64,000 nt of DNA from Sinotaia quadrata (Eukaryota > Mollusca > Gastropoda > Architaenioglossa > Viviparidae), in contig CM054182.1 in the NCBI GenBank assembly GCA_028829895.1, forward strand, positions 88,475,546 through 88,539,545, written 5' to 3'. This document shows, piece after piece, positions 49,614 to 61,976 of this stretch. How positions within the stretch are numbered: the stretch's first letter is position 1; the number at the start of each line of letters is the position of its first letter. Both the position numbers and the translations under genes were made by a program. Below the pieces are notes generated by a model. The model had not been told where the DNA came from and did not search any database. It saw nothing but the letters and a program-made list of their open reading frames with translations.

Positions 49614-49645
49614 TCTCTCTCTCTCTCTCCCTCTCTCTCTCTCTC
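49614..49645. repeat. (CT)n microsatellite
   Basis: CT run with one CCC interruption. Confidence 0.94.
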
Positions 49646-50020
49646 CTGTTTCCCCATTATTTATTCTACAATGACAGAGCCCCTGTTTGCATTCTTTTCT
49701 CTAAGTCACGCTCGAACAACGACAGGCATAGAAACTTTGCCTTTGAGTTTCGAGTGGTCAACATTTGACACAATGCCAATATTTTATGTGAGTGGCAAGC
49801 CTGAACTTGTTCTCGCTTCTTCACGAGGAAGAACTGAAATCGGGGAAGAAAAAAAAACACCGGGATTTGTATAATTAGCGTTACCATACTAAGACACTCG
49901 CCAGCAGTGCATTACATTTGATCTAATCTATTTATTTAGCACGTGTAAAAACGTGTGTCTACGATCTCACCAACTGTCTATTTTTCTTTTAATCAGCTAT
50001 CACTGCAATTATCTGACAGT

Positions 50021-50061
<41 letters not shown>
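50021..50061. repeat. (TCTA)n microsatellite
   Basis: About 10 units followed by TCTG units. Confidence 0.96.
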
Positions 50062-50062
<1 letters not shown>

Positions 50063-50173
50063 GTTTTTTTGTCTGTCTGTCTGTCATTCAATGGATGGAT
50101 GGAGAGAGAGATAATTCAGTTAGCAGACGTCATATGCACACAAATAATTGTTCCAAATTAAAGAATACCCCTC

Positions 50174-50231
50174 ACTCTCTCTCTCTCTTTTCTTTCTTTC
50201 TCTCTCTCTCTTTCTATCTATATATATATAC
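50174..50231. repeat. Pyrimidine-rich simple repeat
   Basis: CT runs with TTTC and a terminal TATA run. Confidence 0.88.
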
Positions 50232-51085
50232 TTTTTTTATTGAGGACACGTTTGAGAGTCTGATTGAATATGCGCTTGCTTGAGAGTGTTTGTGCAAACG
50301 TTGGTCATTGTGAATCCCGCGTGACGCCAATACATGAAACATTAAAACAAAGATTTTGTATTTAGTGTCTCTACTTCTAAAGTTTATGTTTAAAAAAAAT
50401 AACCACTTTTGTCCTATACTTTCTTCCTCATATCATACAAAATAGACAATGCAATATATATTTCTTGAGAGAACTTAGCTTGGTCATTTATTGGTTGCAA
50501 TGTAAGCCAATCAGAAACGAGTGATATCGGTCAAATATGTAGGACTCAGCAGAGGACCTCAATCTCACATGGTAGCGTGCGTTACAGCTGAGTTTAAACA
50601 CAAACTTTGATTTGGACTGGGAGTGTTAGTTTTGTATAATTATGTTGAACATCTTGAAATATAGACGTCAGAGAAAAATCTGACAGACATCCAAATGCAA
50701 ACAGCCTGTATGAAAATTTGCGTTTATTTCTTAAAAAACGTGGAGGCATTTTAAGAATAATATTGCAATAAATAAAATGTAAAAGAATCCTAAAATCAAT
50801 CAATATTTTGCACCGTACTGAAATGTACACGTCTATTATTTTGTCGTGATCAAATTACCAGACAATGGATGTACATGGGATTCAAACAGGTTGTTCTGTA
50901 GTTACTCTGCTTGCTTTGCAAAATATGTCTGTCTGGTGAGGCCTAAATGTGCTGCCCAATCAGCACTATTGTGTAATCAAATTTGAAACCTGTAAATCAG
51001 TCATAAAAACCCTATGCATATCTACGTCATCACGTATTGCGTGTTCTGTGCGAAATATTATCTACGTTTTTTACTTTTACATACT

Positions 51086-51088
<3 letters not shown>
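50232..51088. other. Unique DNA
   Basis: No gene or array recognised. Confidence 0.5.

Positions 51089-51089
<1 letters not shown>

Positions 51090-51153
<64 letters not shown>
51090..51153. repeat. (AG)n microsatellite
   Basis: About 32 units. Confidence 0.97.
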
Positions 51154-51155
<2 letters not shown>

Positions 51156-52374
51156 CATACCTGATACTTTTTCTTTTAAGCTGACCTTTAATCTTGATGA
51201 TGCACTTTCCGAGCAAGAGTTACCTAGTGGTGAATATTATCAATGAAGGGCGTGGCACGGCGCTGTAACACTTGCAAACGGCTTGAAATTTTTGAAAAAC
51301 ACAACTGAAAATCAATAATCCCTTCTTGACCTTTCTTCCTCCTTCTTTTTCTTCTCTCCGTAAGAGGAAAACCCAATTTATATTCGTTATTTTGCTTAAG
51401 TAATGTTAAATTCGAACTGTCTTATGGTTCCACTAGTGTATGCCTGGGGTCGTGGAATCGAACAGAATAAAGAACGAATAGTAAATGAAAAAATTAAAGT
51501 AAACACGTACATATCAGTACAAAAATGTCTAAATTGTCCTTTGGTATCAATCCTATTTATTCTTAGACAGCATGGTTGATTTGTCTTCCTTAAAATCTTC
51601 GTTAACAAACAGAAAAAAGGTAATTTTTCGTGGCGGGATTATGTGGGATTCTCTCCTTTCTTTTCGACCACCCCATATTCCCTTCGCTGTGGCAGTTTTA
51701 AATAAGTTTTACGTTGAAGAATGTGAGAAGACTCTGATGTAGAGATTATGACATTTGTGTTCTAAAGGGTTCTTTCCAGCTATTCTTCAAAAACGTTTCT
51801 TTCCAGCTATGCATTATGGGTCATAACACAAGAAGGAACAGAAGAGGCAATTTAAATCCTAACCTGTTGATTTAAAAGCATATAACTGATGATTCCGCAG
51901 AAAAGAAATAAGGAAAGGGAAGCAACCGCAGCAGATTATTGAATTATCTCCAGATTTACGTTGATAAGTTATATATTCCATTAGTTTAATTATATTTCTT
52001 CTGTTTAAAAACAAAATACGAAGAAGTTTAAGTGCATCACTTAATCTTAGCAACCCCCCCCCCCCAACAATGTCATTAATATTACTGTTGTTCCTCAGAG
52101 TCGCCAGATGAACACCGTCATCTAATATTGGCCATTCCTCTTCTCAAAGCAGGGGACGCAATCCGTCTCGTACAGTGCTGTTCATCTCCGGTCGTTTGTC
52201 TGCTCCGGTCGCTGTTATCAGGGTATATCAATCAACCACGTTGGTCCGATTTTTCTAAACCTCTCCATTTTATTCATCCAATGACGGGTTGTAGCAGCGA
52301 CCAACTACCGTGCTTATGAGCGAGGAGGTCAATTTTCTTCATCGGAAGTAGAATGTAAGAGAAATATGCAGACA

Positions 52375-52376
<2 letters not shown>
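51154..52376. other. Unique DNA
   Basis: No recognised gene. A run of 12 C lies at 52054-52065. TTCTTTCCAGCTAT occurs twice near 51770 and 51800. Confidence 0.5.

Positions 52377-52420
<44 letters not shown>
52377..52420. repeat. (GT)n microsatellite
   Basis: About 22 units. Confidence 0.97.
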
Positions 52421-52423
<3 letters not shown>

Positions 52424-52798
52424 TTCTTTTGATTAAGAAGAGTCCATATGTGTTCATCATCAAATCAATACTGAAAGCGTTCCCTTTGTGTGTTCGTTTT
52501 ATGTTTTCGTTTTCTCTCCTTGTTTATTTATATTACTTTCCAACTGCTGCATCTGTTTTCAAAAGTTGAAGAACTGGTTTTAGAAAATACAAAATTCACC
52601 TTTGGCTTGACCAGGGGAAAAGAATTAAAAGCCTGCTTATAAAATAGACGTTATTGATTAATGCTCGTGTTTTTCTCTTCGTCCGTGCGTTCCAATGACA
52701 GCTATTGTTATTAACATGAATATATTCTTTGCATGTAAATATGTTGTTCTACACTTGGCAACTATGACACCAACATACCTTTTTGCCCACTGACATGC
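52421..52798. other. Unique DNA
   Basis: No gene, RNA or array recognised. Confidence 0.5.
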
Positions 52799-52800
52799 AG

Positions 52801-52835
52801 ACAGACAGATAGATAGATAGACATATGATAGACAT

Positions 52836-52899
<64 letters not shown>

Positions 52900-52934
52900 A
52901 TGGATGGATGGGTGGATGGGTGGATGGATGGATA
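52801..52934. repeat. (GATA)n and (GGAT)n compound microsatellite
   Basis: GATA units to about 52898, then GGAT and GGGT units. Confidence 0.97.
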
Positions 52935-53500
52935 CACAAAGAGAGGTCTTTGATATCACTTGAAATGTTGTTAATATGGTCTTGTAATATTAAGGCAAAA
53001 ATAACCATGTCAGCTTGCTAGTGTGGGTATAAGTAACACTGTGTCAGTGTGTCAGAGATGCTTTTTGTTAGCGCATAGTTCTGGAGTTGAATAAAGGCTA
53101 AAAATATGCAATCTTCGTCCATGTAATACAGCATTTAATTGAATAAGAGAATCTGGCCTAGGGGAGGCAACCAGCAGTTTACGTCAATTCACTCCCTTGA
53201 ATAAAATATCGCTCCCTTTCTACCTGCTTGTGCACTAGCTGTTGTTTGGAGTATATGACATTACGTGCAAAATAAGCTTTAGACAATCTAATTGCAAATC
53301 CCTTCAGTGGTTACGCAATGGAATAATATAGCAGACTATTCCTTGCTGAATATGGAGGTGAACAGAAAGAGAGAAAAACCGAGCTTATTACTGCATACAG
53401 GTTCCATTTTAAATAAAATTAATGTCTTTAGATTCATTGAATATAGCCCCTTGCTACATTATGACTTATGAATATGGAATTAGACTTATAGACTTGCATT
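52935..53500. other. Unique DNA
   Basis: No gene or array recognised. Confidence 0.5.
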
Positions 53501-53527
53501 CCCCCCCCCCCACACACACACACACAC
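53501..53527. repeat. C run followed by (AC)n
   Basis: Ten or eleven C then about eight AC units. Confidence 0.93.
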
Positions 53528-53645
53528 TCTACCCTCACACTTGATGTATATTCAGCTAACTTGCTACACTTTTATTTCTCTCTCTATCCTCTTTTTAATT
53601 CTAACTTTCGATCTAGCTAGCTAGCCGTCTGTCCGTCCAACCATT

Positions 53646-53683
53646 TATCTATCTATCTATCTATCTATCTGTATGTCTGTCTG

Positions 53684-53714
<31 letters not shown>

Positions 53715-53739
53715 GTCTGTCTGTCCATCTATCTATTTA

Positions 53740-53770
<31 letters not shown>

Positions 53771-53953
53771 GTCTTTCTGTCTATCTATCTATTTATCTGT
53801 CTGTCTGTTTGTCTATCTATCTGTCTTTCTGTCTATCTATTTATCTGCCTGTCTGTCTATCTATCTGTCTGTCTGTCTGTCTATCTATCTGTCTGTCTGT
53901 CTATCTATCTGTCTGTCTGTCTATCTATCTGTCTGTCTGTCTGTCTATCTATT
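53646..53953. repeat. (TCTA)n/(TCTG)n mosaic
   Basis: About 308 bp of alternating TCTA and TCTG blocks with a coarse higher-order pattern of two or three TCTA followed by three TCTG. Leu-Ser-Ile-Tyr and Val-Cys-Leu-Ser readings are artefacts. Confidence 0.96.
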
Positions 53954-54895
53954 CTCGTGCTCAGCATTACAAAGATATTCGCTTTGATTATTCGATTATT
54001 CCGCACAGTCAGCCAGGTCTGAATAGATCTAACTAGTAATTGGACATACACCCACAATTTCAACTTTGAACTCTTAGAACTATTTATTGTGAAGCAATAT
54101 GTGCTGTGCGCATTCTCATAACGTTACACAGCTTAGCGAAGATGAACAATATTGTATTATGTTTTTGCAAAGCGTTCCTTCCCTTGTTCCTAATTAGTAT
54201 ATCTGTGGGCTAATGGTAATCGGAATTGTGTTGATCTACGGGGAATGATGTACTCTATGTTTTCTTTTAGCACTAATACAGTCAACATTGCGTGTGTCTG
54301 TGATTGTGTGTGGTAACATATAAAGTATATTGTTTTCCTTTGCATTCTTTCGATTTTGGTATTTTAAACAAAAACTTTCACTGCTATTAATTTGCCTCCG
54401 TGACACACATGCACGTGCACACACACTTGCAAACACGCATATATAATTATATGCACGCATATTTTTTTTTGCATTTTTGTCGACACTGTATTGGTAATAA
54501 AATTAACTTTACTTTCGGCCCGTTAAGTTCTAATTAATGAAATACTGAACATTGATTTGCTGTGGGTCAGACTAGTCCTAATGGTTAAAACACAACTCTT
54601 TATTGATTTTTAGTGTGCCCAATCCTTGCAGTAAACCCCCAATATTTGTATTGATTTGTAGTCCGGCCAGGCACTGAAGCCCCCGAGAGTCAGCCTCAAG
54701 TAGGTCGATTGCTCTCTCAAAGTGTATCGACTGGACAAGAATCTGAAAAAGGATCGGCCTTACTCATAAATTATTGCAGTAAATTCATAGGCGTGCTGAG
54801 TGCTGAGTTCTGAGAGACACTCTATCAAAGAAATTGTTTACTAAAGAATAGAAAAAATATTACCTCGGATTTGCTTCGAAGATTACAAACTAAAG
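53954..54895. other. Unique DNA
   Basis: No recognised gene. CCTAATGGTTAAAACAC near 54577 faintly resembles a tRNA D arm, but no matching T arm was found. Confidence 0.45.
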
Positions 54896-54898
54896 AAA

Positions 54899-55372
<474 letters not shown>

Positions 55373-55375
55373 ATC

Positions 55376-56077
55376 GATCCATCATATAACATAGGTATCG
55401 AACTATTTGTTTGACTATTGACCCATCCATGTGTAGAACAGTTTGTTGGGAATAATACAATAATAATAAATAAAATACACCAATCATCACTTCAGGATGT
55501 AAATGAATATTCAGCCAAACACATAGGTAGAAAAGGCAATTCCTGCAGATATACAGAATTCACCTACCGGCAAAATCATATGTAATTCCAGGATAGCTAA
55601 TTACTTCACTGCATTGACTTCACGTGTGGGCATCATACCATGAAGAACTATTCTCTACACATGCTTGCATTTTTCCAGTTCACTATAATTTGATGTTCTG
55701 TCCTGCTAGTCCAGATTTAACCAGGACTTACAGCGTTTCCAATCGCTATCCACAACAACTCCTCCAAGAGCGTGACTAATAATTGTCGTGGGAGTGGGGT
55801 TGGGTGGCAGTTAAGATCTTCACTTTTGCATCGTAGGATGTAGCTACTCCACTTGTCTCTGGTGACAGAGTTCAAGAAGCAGGAGGCCGGGTTGGTCTGC
55901 GTACACTTGTAGGTGAGCAAGGTACGCAGAATTCCTAGCACCCCTTTTCTTACATTCTCTTTTATTTTAGAATTTTTGTTTCTTTCAAGAGCTTTATAAA
56001 TATGATTTGTGTAGATAACACAAAATTTTCTAGAACTTTCCCAATCTTTCAACACTTTGTTAAGAGACAGAGAAACA
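55376..56077. other. Unique DNA between opposed TCTA and GATA tracts
   Basis: No recognised gene. A minus-strand frame of 155 codons (55717-56184) starts in the GATA tract and runs into unique sequence, with a Lys-rich then Leu-rich composition; I cannot assign it. It may be chance. Confidence 0.4.
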
Positions 56078-56082
56078 GATAA

Positions 56083-56174
<92 letters not shown>
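56078..56174. repeat. (GATA)n microsatellite
   Basis: About 23 units, inverted relative to the TCTA block at 54899. Confidence 0.97.
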
Positions 56175-56175
<1 letters not shown>

Positions 56176-56699
56176 GGGACGCAATTAGGCAGGCATAAAG
56201 ACTAACGGTGGCCATTGCCTATCTGTTTGTCAAGACACAGGAATGACACACTAAACAACTCACTTTATGAATGTATGCACTGATTAGTGCGCGCATTCAA
56301 AGAGCTAGAAGACACAGGAAAGAAGGATGCTGCTTATTAAATGGTCTTTAAAATTGTTGATTAAGAGAGATTTATGTCAGCGAATTCTAACACGACGTAA
56401 TGCTGCTATTTTTAGCCCTATACGCGGACCTTAAAGTCGGTTAGAGCTTGATGTATTTTCTCTTGTCACCGCTGTTCAGGAATGTTCCAATGGGCTGCAG
56501 TGTTTCTGAGTTGTGCTGCAGCTGATTTGCTAAGAACACGAGTCAGAAGCGGAAATGCATGCACGTATTTCGAATGCGTCTTAAATTAAGTAAAAATTAT
56601 CATTTGAAACTAATTAGAAATATTAATGCGTACGCAGTTCAAACATGATGTGAACTCAGTTACTATTGTAATTTTAAATCAACTTTTTAAAATGGTAAA

Positions 56700-57440
56700 T
56701 ATTTAAAATGACATATATTTGGTCGTGTGAAAATACCTGTAAATAAGAAAGAGTGCAGTTTGAAATTATATAGATTAATAATGTGAAATCAAGTAGAGAA
56801 TATGCAAGTGTGCGTCATTTAGAACTGGTATATTTGAAATCACCTATAAATATGCAATTTGCAAATACTTAAAATTTGTAATGTGAAACACATTACAAAA
56901 AAATACCAAACGTATTATTTTAAATTACTTAGAAATGGTATTGTGAAATCACCTAAAAGTTATTAATTGGAAGTTAGCTAGAAATGGTTGTGTGAAATTA
57001 CCTAGATGCGCAAAAATGTATTCATTTTAATATTATAATTTTCACTTACAAAAATCATCAGGAGTTGTAATTTAAAACTCCTTAGGAGTACCATAAAACA
57101 CGATGTATGACTCTTACTGTAAAACCACAAAAGACTAAAATTACCTTTAAATTATTATTCTAGCATCACACTTAAACTGTAAAATCATACATACTGATAT
57201 AAAGTAACCGATAAATACTAGAAGCACTGATCAAATCACAAAAATGTATTATAGCATCATTCAGTAATATTGTAGTTAATTACCAATAAATAATGTAAAA
57301 GTAGTTACAAATACTGTTATAAATCATCAGGAAAAACTGAAATATCACTACAAAATACTATTTAAACATCACTAAGAAATACTATATTCAATTAACTATA
57401 TATTTTATATTTCGTCACTGAAATACTGTAAAATAAAAAA
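56700..57440. repeat. Ancient degenerate AT-rich tandem repeat
   Basis: Recurring TGTGAAATCACCTA, TTAGAAATGGTA and later AAATACTGTAAAATCA-like words at irregular 30-45 bp spacing. Unit cannot be fixed by eye. Confidence 0.45.
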
Positions 57441-58435
57441 TGAAATAATTTGATCCAGGCGACATCTAACTATAGACCTAGACCTGAAAACAGCCGGGAG
57501 TTATCGGCCGTGGGCTAGATGCTTTTCAAACACTTTTCATGCTTTACTGCATTGTGCTCGGTGATGTAATAGATCTAAACTGGTTAAATGCACTCTCATT
57601 AAGTTTGCACTTTACATCGGGCTGCCATTCCGCCAATTTGTTTCTTCTTTCTCCCACTCTCCCCCGTACCCTCTCCCTCCCAATCTCTCCTTTCTCATTT
57701 CGCTAAGACTAGGTTGTTGTTTTTTTGTTTTGATTTAAAAAAAAATCTTCGAGCAAATGAAAGATGGTCGAGAGAGAAATAAAAAGCGTTTGACAGCTGC
57801 TCTATAGCTTTCATCCGCCACGTGCTTAATTTCCTAGAACTTTTCATCTTGCTGCTTAACAGGTCTCTTTCCTAAATTAATAAAAATCTTGGTGCCCAGA
57901 GAAGGAACTTTCAGGACGCCAAGCCACTCCGCGTATACCGACATTTGGTGGTTCTAATTCCGTCAAGAGCTTTAGGCACACGAGGACGCGGACACCAACC
58001 CGGCTGGAAGAGAGAAAGAATTGACTTTTGCTGCAGAGGTCTGTGGAAACGGGAAATAAAAATAGCCTTGGGGTTGTTTGTTTTTTCTTGTTGTTGTTTA
58101 TTTTTTTTTAAAGTTTCGGTGATGAGGACAGGTGACCAGAGGCAACTGACATAATTGATAGAAAACCAAACGCAACTAAATCGGTTGTTTGAAAGGAACG
58201 AGACTCGAGGGGTCGGAAACCGGTTACTGCGAGAGCGGAAGGGTAAAAATAACTAAGCATTATGGTTAAGGTCAGAAGACCAAAGAGAAGATTAACATTA
58301 AGTTAGCAGTAGAGGAGAGTGACAGAGTGAAATAGATGGGTGTGAGGGCAGAATTAGAAGGGTTTGGAAATACATTGTTCTGAAATAAGAGACGAAATAA
58401 ATGTGAAATGATGGTTGTGAGGGCAGGAGACTGGA
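57441..58435. other. Unique DNA
   Basis: No recognised gene. Open frame 57945-58154 plus (69 codons) has no known match. Confidence 0.5.
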
Positions 58436-58442
58436 ATTAAAT

Positions 58443-58885
58443 AAAATATCTATCTGTGAGGCCAGGACACGAAAGAAAGTGAAATATCTGTCTGTGAGGC
58501 CAGGGCACGGAAGAAAGTAAAATATCTGTCTGTGAGGCCAGGACACGAAAGAAAGTGAAATATAAGTCTGTGAGGCCAAAACAAAAAAGAAAGTGAAATA
58601 TCTGTCTGCGAGGCCAGGACACGAAAGAAAGTGAAATACATGTGAGACCAGGACATGGAAGAAAGTGAAATACATGTGAGGCCAGGACACGGAAGAAAGT
58701 GAAATATATGTGAGGCCAGGACACGGAAGAAAGTGAAATACATGTGAGGCCAGGACCTGGAAGAAAGTGAAATACATGTGAGGCCAGGACATGGAAGAAA
58801 GTGAAATACATGTGAGACCAGGACAGGGAAGAAAGTGAAATACATGTGAGGCCAGGACATGGAAGAAAGTGAAATACCTGTGAGT
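58443..58885. repeat. 34/38-bp minisatellite, about 12 copies
   Basis: Units share GAGGCCAGGACACGGAAGAA and AGTGAAATA. The left part uses 38-bp units with TCTGTC or TCTGTG inserts and the right part 34-bp units with CATGTG. All three minus-strand frames are open (196, 124 and 136 codons) because the unit has no stop in any of them and neither length is a multiple of 3. This is a repeat property rather than a gene. Confidence 0.95.
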
Positions 58886-59042
58886 CATGATTGGAAAGTG
58901 TTTGAGATTGGTATTTTCGAATCGAGAAATAAAGGGATGTGAAAAAGAAATTATGAAGGCAGTAGATTAAAGCGAAATGAAATATATAATTTTCAAATCA
59001 GGAAACACCATATGATCACTTATTACGTTTAAAGACACTATA

Positions 59043-59281
59043 ACTCAAAGCGCACAATTCAGTACGCACAACTCAAAGTGCACTATTCAGTATTCACATT
59101 TCAAAGCGAACAATACAGTACGCACAACTGAAAGCGCACAATATAGTACGCACAACTGAAAGCGCACAATTCAGTACGCACAACTCAAAGTGCAAAATTC
59201 ATTACGCACAACTCAAAGCGCATAAATCAGTATGCACAACTCAAAGCGCACAAAATAGTACGCACAATTCAGTGTGCACAG
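59043..59281. repeat. 28-bp minisatellite, about 8.5 copies
   Basis: Units of ACTCAAAGCGCACAATTCAG plus TACGCACA with scattered substitutions. Confidence 0.93.
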
Positions 59282-59860
59282 CTAAAGTAAATTGAGTTTG
59301 TTTAACTCACGTTTGTTTGCAAAGGCGAATCATGCCAACAAGTGCTATTCAGAAGTCGTGAATGTCTAACAGAGTAGCTGTTAAAGTGATCATGCGAATT
59401 CTGCATACCGAGTGACAAATTTAGATTTGACCATCTACACATTCGAGACTCAGTGCTCATCATAACTCAGTACTTATTAAGTCTCAGAAGCCTTATGTCT
59501 AGTTTCGTTCATGATTATCATGAGAAAGGTAAATGGCACTTAACAGCGCTGTGGAAGTCCCGTCATTCCTAGGCTTCGTACAAGCACTCTAGTGAAACTG
59601 CTATCGGAATCAAACGGGAAAAAAATGCCCCCATCCCACAAGAAGAAAAATCGATAGAAATGTAATATGAATGATAATCACGCGTAATATCAGATTTTTC
59701 TAGATATGATGTTGAATCTGAAACCATTTCACTGAGATCTATCGTGAGATAATTACGGTCAATAACACTAGCGACGCGAGGGTATCCTGCATCTGGGGCC
59801 AGTGTCTCCCCCAAAGCATTCCCCGACCCCTCCCTCTTAGCGCAAACTGAGTGTACGTGC
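59282..59860. other. Unique DNA
   Basis: No recognised gene, RNA or array. Confidence 0.5.
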
Positions 59861-59879
59861 GTGTTGCGTGTAATTAGCT

Positions 59880-59991
59880 TATTAAAGTGTTTGTGTTTAC
59901 GTGTGCGTGTTGTGTATGATTGTAGTAACGTGCTTGTATTTATGTGTGAGTGTTGTGTGTCCTTGTATTAAAGAACGTTTATTTATGTGTG

Positions 59992-60034
<43 letters not shown>

Positions 60035-60060
60035 TGTGTGTCTGTGTGTGTGTGTGGGTT
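59880..60060. repeat. GT-rich region with (GT)n core
   Basis: Cryptic GTGT-rich sequence with a pure run at about 59996-60032. Confidence 0.93.
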
Positions 60061-60283
60061 GTGTGTACTGTAAAGTGTTTGTGTTTAGATGTGCTGTGTT
60101 CTTTTTTATGTCTGTCAGTATGTAAATTCTCTGGGTTCCTAATTGTGTTTTGTGTAGTCTTGTCATTTTCCCGATCTTGTAATGCTTAGGTACTGTAATA
60201 AGTCTCAGTCATTATTATTATTTGTAGCAATAGATGTATTCTTCTCGTTGTCGTATAGAGTAATAATATTAGTAACAGCAAAA

Positions 60284-60559
60284 ATAATAGTAGCAATAGT
60301 AGTAGTAGTAGTAGAAGTAGCAGTAGTAGTTGTAGTATTGGTGGTAGTAGTAGTAGTAGCAGTAGTAGTAGTAGTATTGGTAGTAGTAGTAGTAGCAGTA
60401 GTAGTTGTAGTATTGGTAGTAGTAGTAGTAGCAGTAGTAGTTGTAGTATTGGTAGTAGTAGTAGTAGTAGTAGCAGTAGTAGTTGTAGTATTGGTAGTAG
60501 TAGTAATAGTAGTAGCAGTAGTAGTTGTAGTATTGGTAGTAGTAGTAGTTGTAGTATTG

Positions 60560-60592
<33 letters not shown>

Positions 60593-60600
60593 ATAATATT
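60284..60600. repeat. (AGT)n repeat with higher-order pattern
   Basis: AGT units punctuated by AGC, TGT and ATTGGT in a recurring order, giving a higher-order period of roughly 30-39 bp. AGT/AGC-rich tail continues to 60655. Poly-Val and poly-Thr frames are artefacts. Confidence 0.95.
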
Positions 60601-60859
60601 AGAATAGTAATAACAGTAGCAGCAGCAAGAGTAGTAGTAATCGTAGTAGTAGTAGAAATATTTCATACCACCAAGTAGCTGTTTCACAAACAGTACTAAA
60701 CAGATCTGTGTGAAGTACCCACCACCTCTACTAATCAACGTGAAATCTTAAATTCACGGAAAACTACATCCTTTTACCAACATTTTCTTCCAGTAATGTT
60801 CTTTCGACAAATCACCAAAGCACGCTTCATGCCTTGTACCATTCTTTCAAGCAATCGCT

Positions 60860-61840
60860 GACTCCTTCATTTGTTTGTCATACGCATGCGCACGAAAAGC
60901 CCAAGGCGTGAAAATGAGTGTCAATACGCGTCGCCACTGAGGCATTTTGAGCAATCACAATTTAATAGGGGAAGGACCTTTTGGAAAATTCACAGACGCC
61001 TACAACAGAAAGCACTGCTTTTGGTACGACTGTATAGTTATTCAGTTTTTCAACAAAAGTGCTCATCAGCCAGCCTCTTCTCCTCCCTAACCAATCATCA
61101 CACGCGCGTGCACGCATACAGACACGCTCAAATATTTCTCTCTCTCTTTCACACACACACACACATGCACACGCGACTCCATGCCGGCCCGCGCTCTGTC
61201 CAATCTCCTTCAGTGCCCTTGTCTGCTATAGTGCCTACTGACTTTTATATTTTCTTTTCTTTTCTTTCATAACTCAGTCTGATTTCTTTCCGCAGCAGCC
61301 TTTCCAGAAATAGTACAAAAATGGTAATGAAATCGTAAAATTCACGACTGGCCTGACTACCTTTACCGTGAAGCCGTTTAGACTGTTCATTATGTATTTT
61401 TAATGCCTCCCGCGACCTATCGATGATGCACGGTACACCGATTGTGTCCCCTGAATACATGTTCTTTTGTTATTACCCTTTTAGCACCATTCTTGCAAAC
61501 CCTTTACTATCAGGCCTTTAGTGGCCAAGCTTCTGACGGCTCGTCAACTACACGCTCACTTGCAGTTTTACAGTTGTGTCGACACAATGGCACATTTCTC
61601 TGCCGTACTTTGCCACTGCCGCCGCTGCCAAGCGCCGAAAAGAGACTTTGTAAAAGTGAAATAGGGAATGATGTGTACGAGATAGGATATCTGCTCGTAG
61701 CTCTCTACGAGGCACAGAGTCGCACCCGCTCCTATACGAGTCTGGGGAGAGGGACGCGTGACCACCCGGCAGGCAAGCAGACAAGCAAGCACGCAGGCAA
61801 ACGCACCGGAACTGTGGTAGGAGATTAGGAGATGATTCTA
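60860..61840. other. CpG-richer stretch, no recognised gene
   Basis: More CG dinucleotides than neighbouring DNA, especially 61540-61810. Plus-strand frames at 60871-61272 (133 codons) and 61442-61828 (128 codons) show no domain I know. Could hold an exon; undecidable from sequence alone. Confidence 0.35.
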
Positions 61841-61911
61841 GAAACGCGAGAAGCCACTTTTAAGAACTTACTTTGTGTTAATTTGTTAAAATTTTAAATG
61901 CAATTTGTGTG

Positions 61912-61923
61912 TGAGTGAGTGAG

Positions 61924-61974
<51 letters not shown>
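61912..61974. repeat. (GT)n microsatellite
   Basis: GT run with GAGT and TTGT interruptions. Confidence 0.96.

Positions 61975-61976
<2 letters not shown>

Noticed and set aside
54560..54640. tRNA-like D-arm word CCTAATGGTTAAAACAC
   Set aside because: No matching anticodon stem or T arm nearby.
55717..56184. 155-codon minus-strand frame
   Set aside because: Begins in GATA repeat and the unique part shows no motif I recognise; kept only as a note on the intergenic stretch.
60182..60738. Long poly-Val (plus) and poly-Thr (minus) frames
   Set aside because: Translation of the AGT trinucleotide repeat on the two strands.
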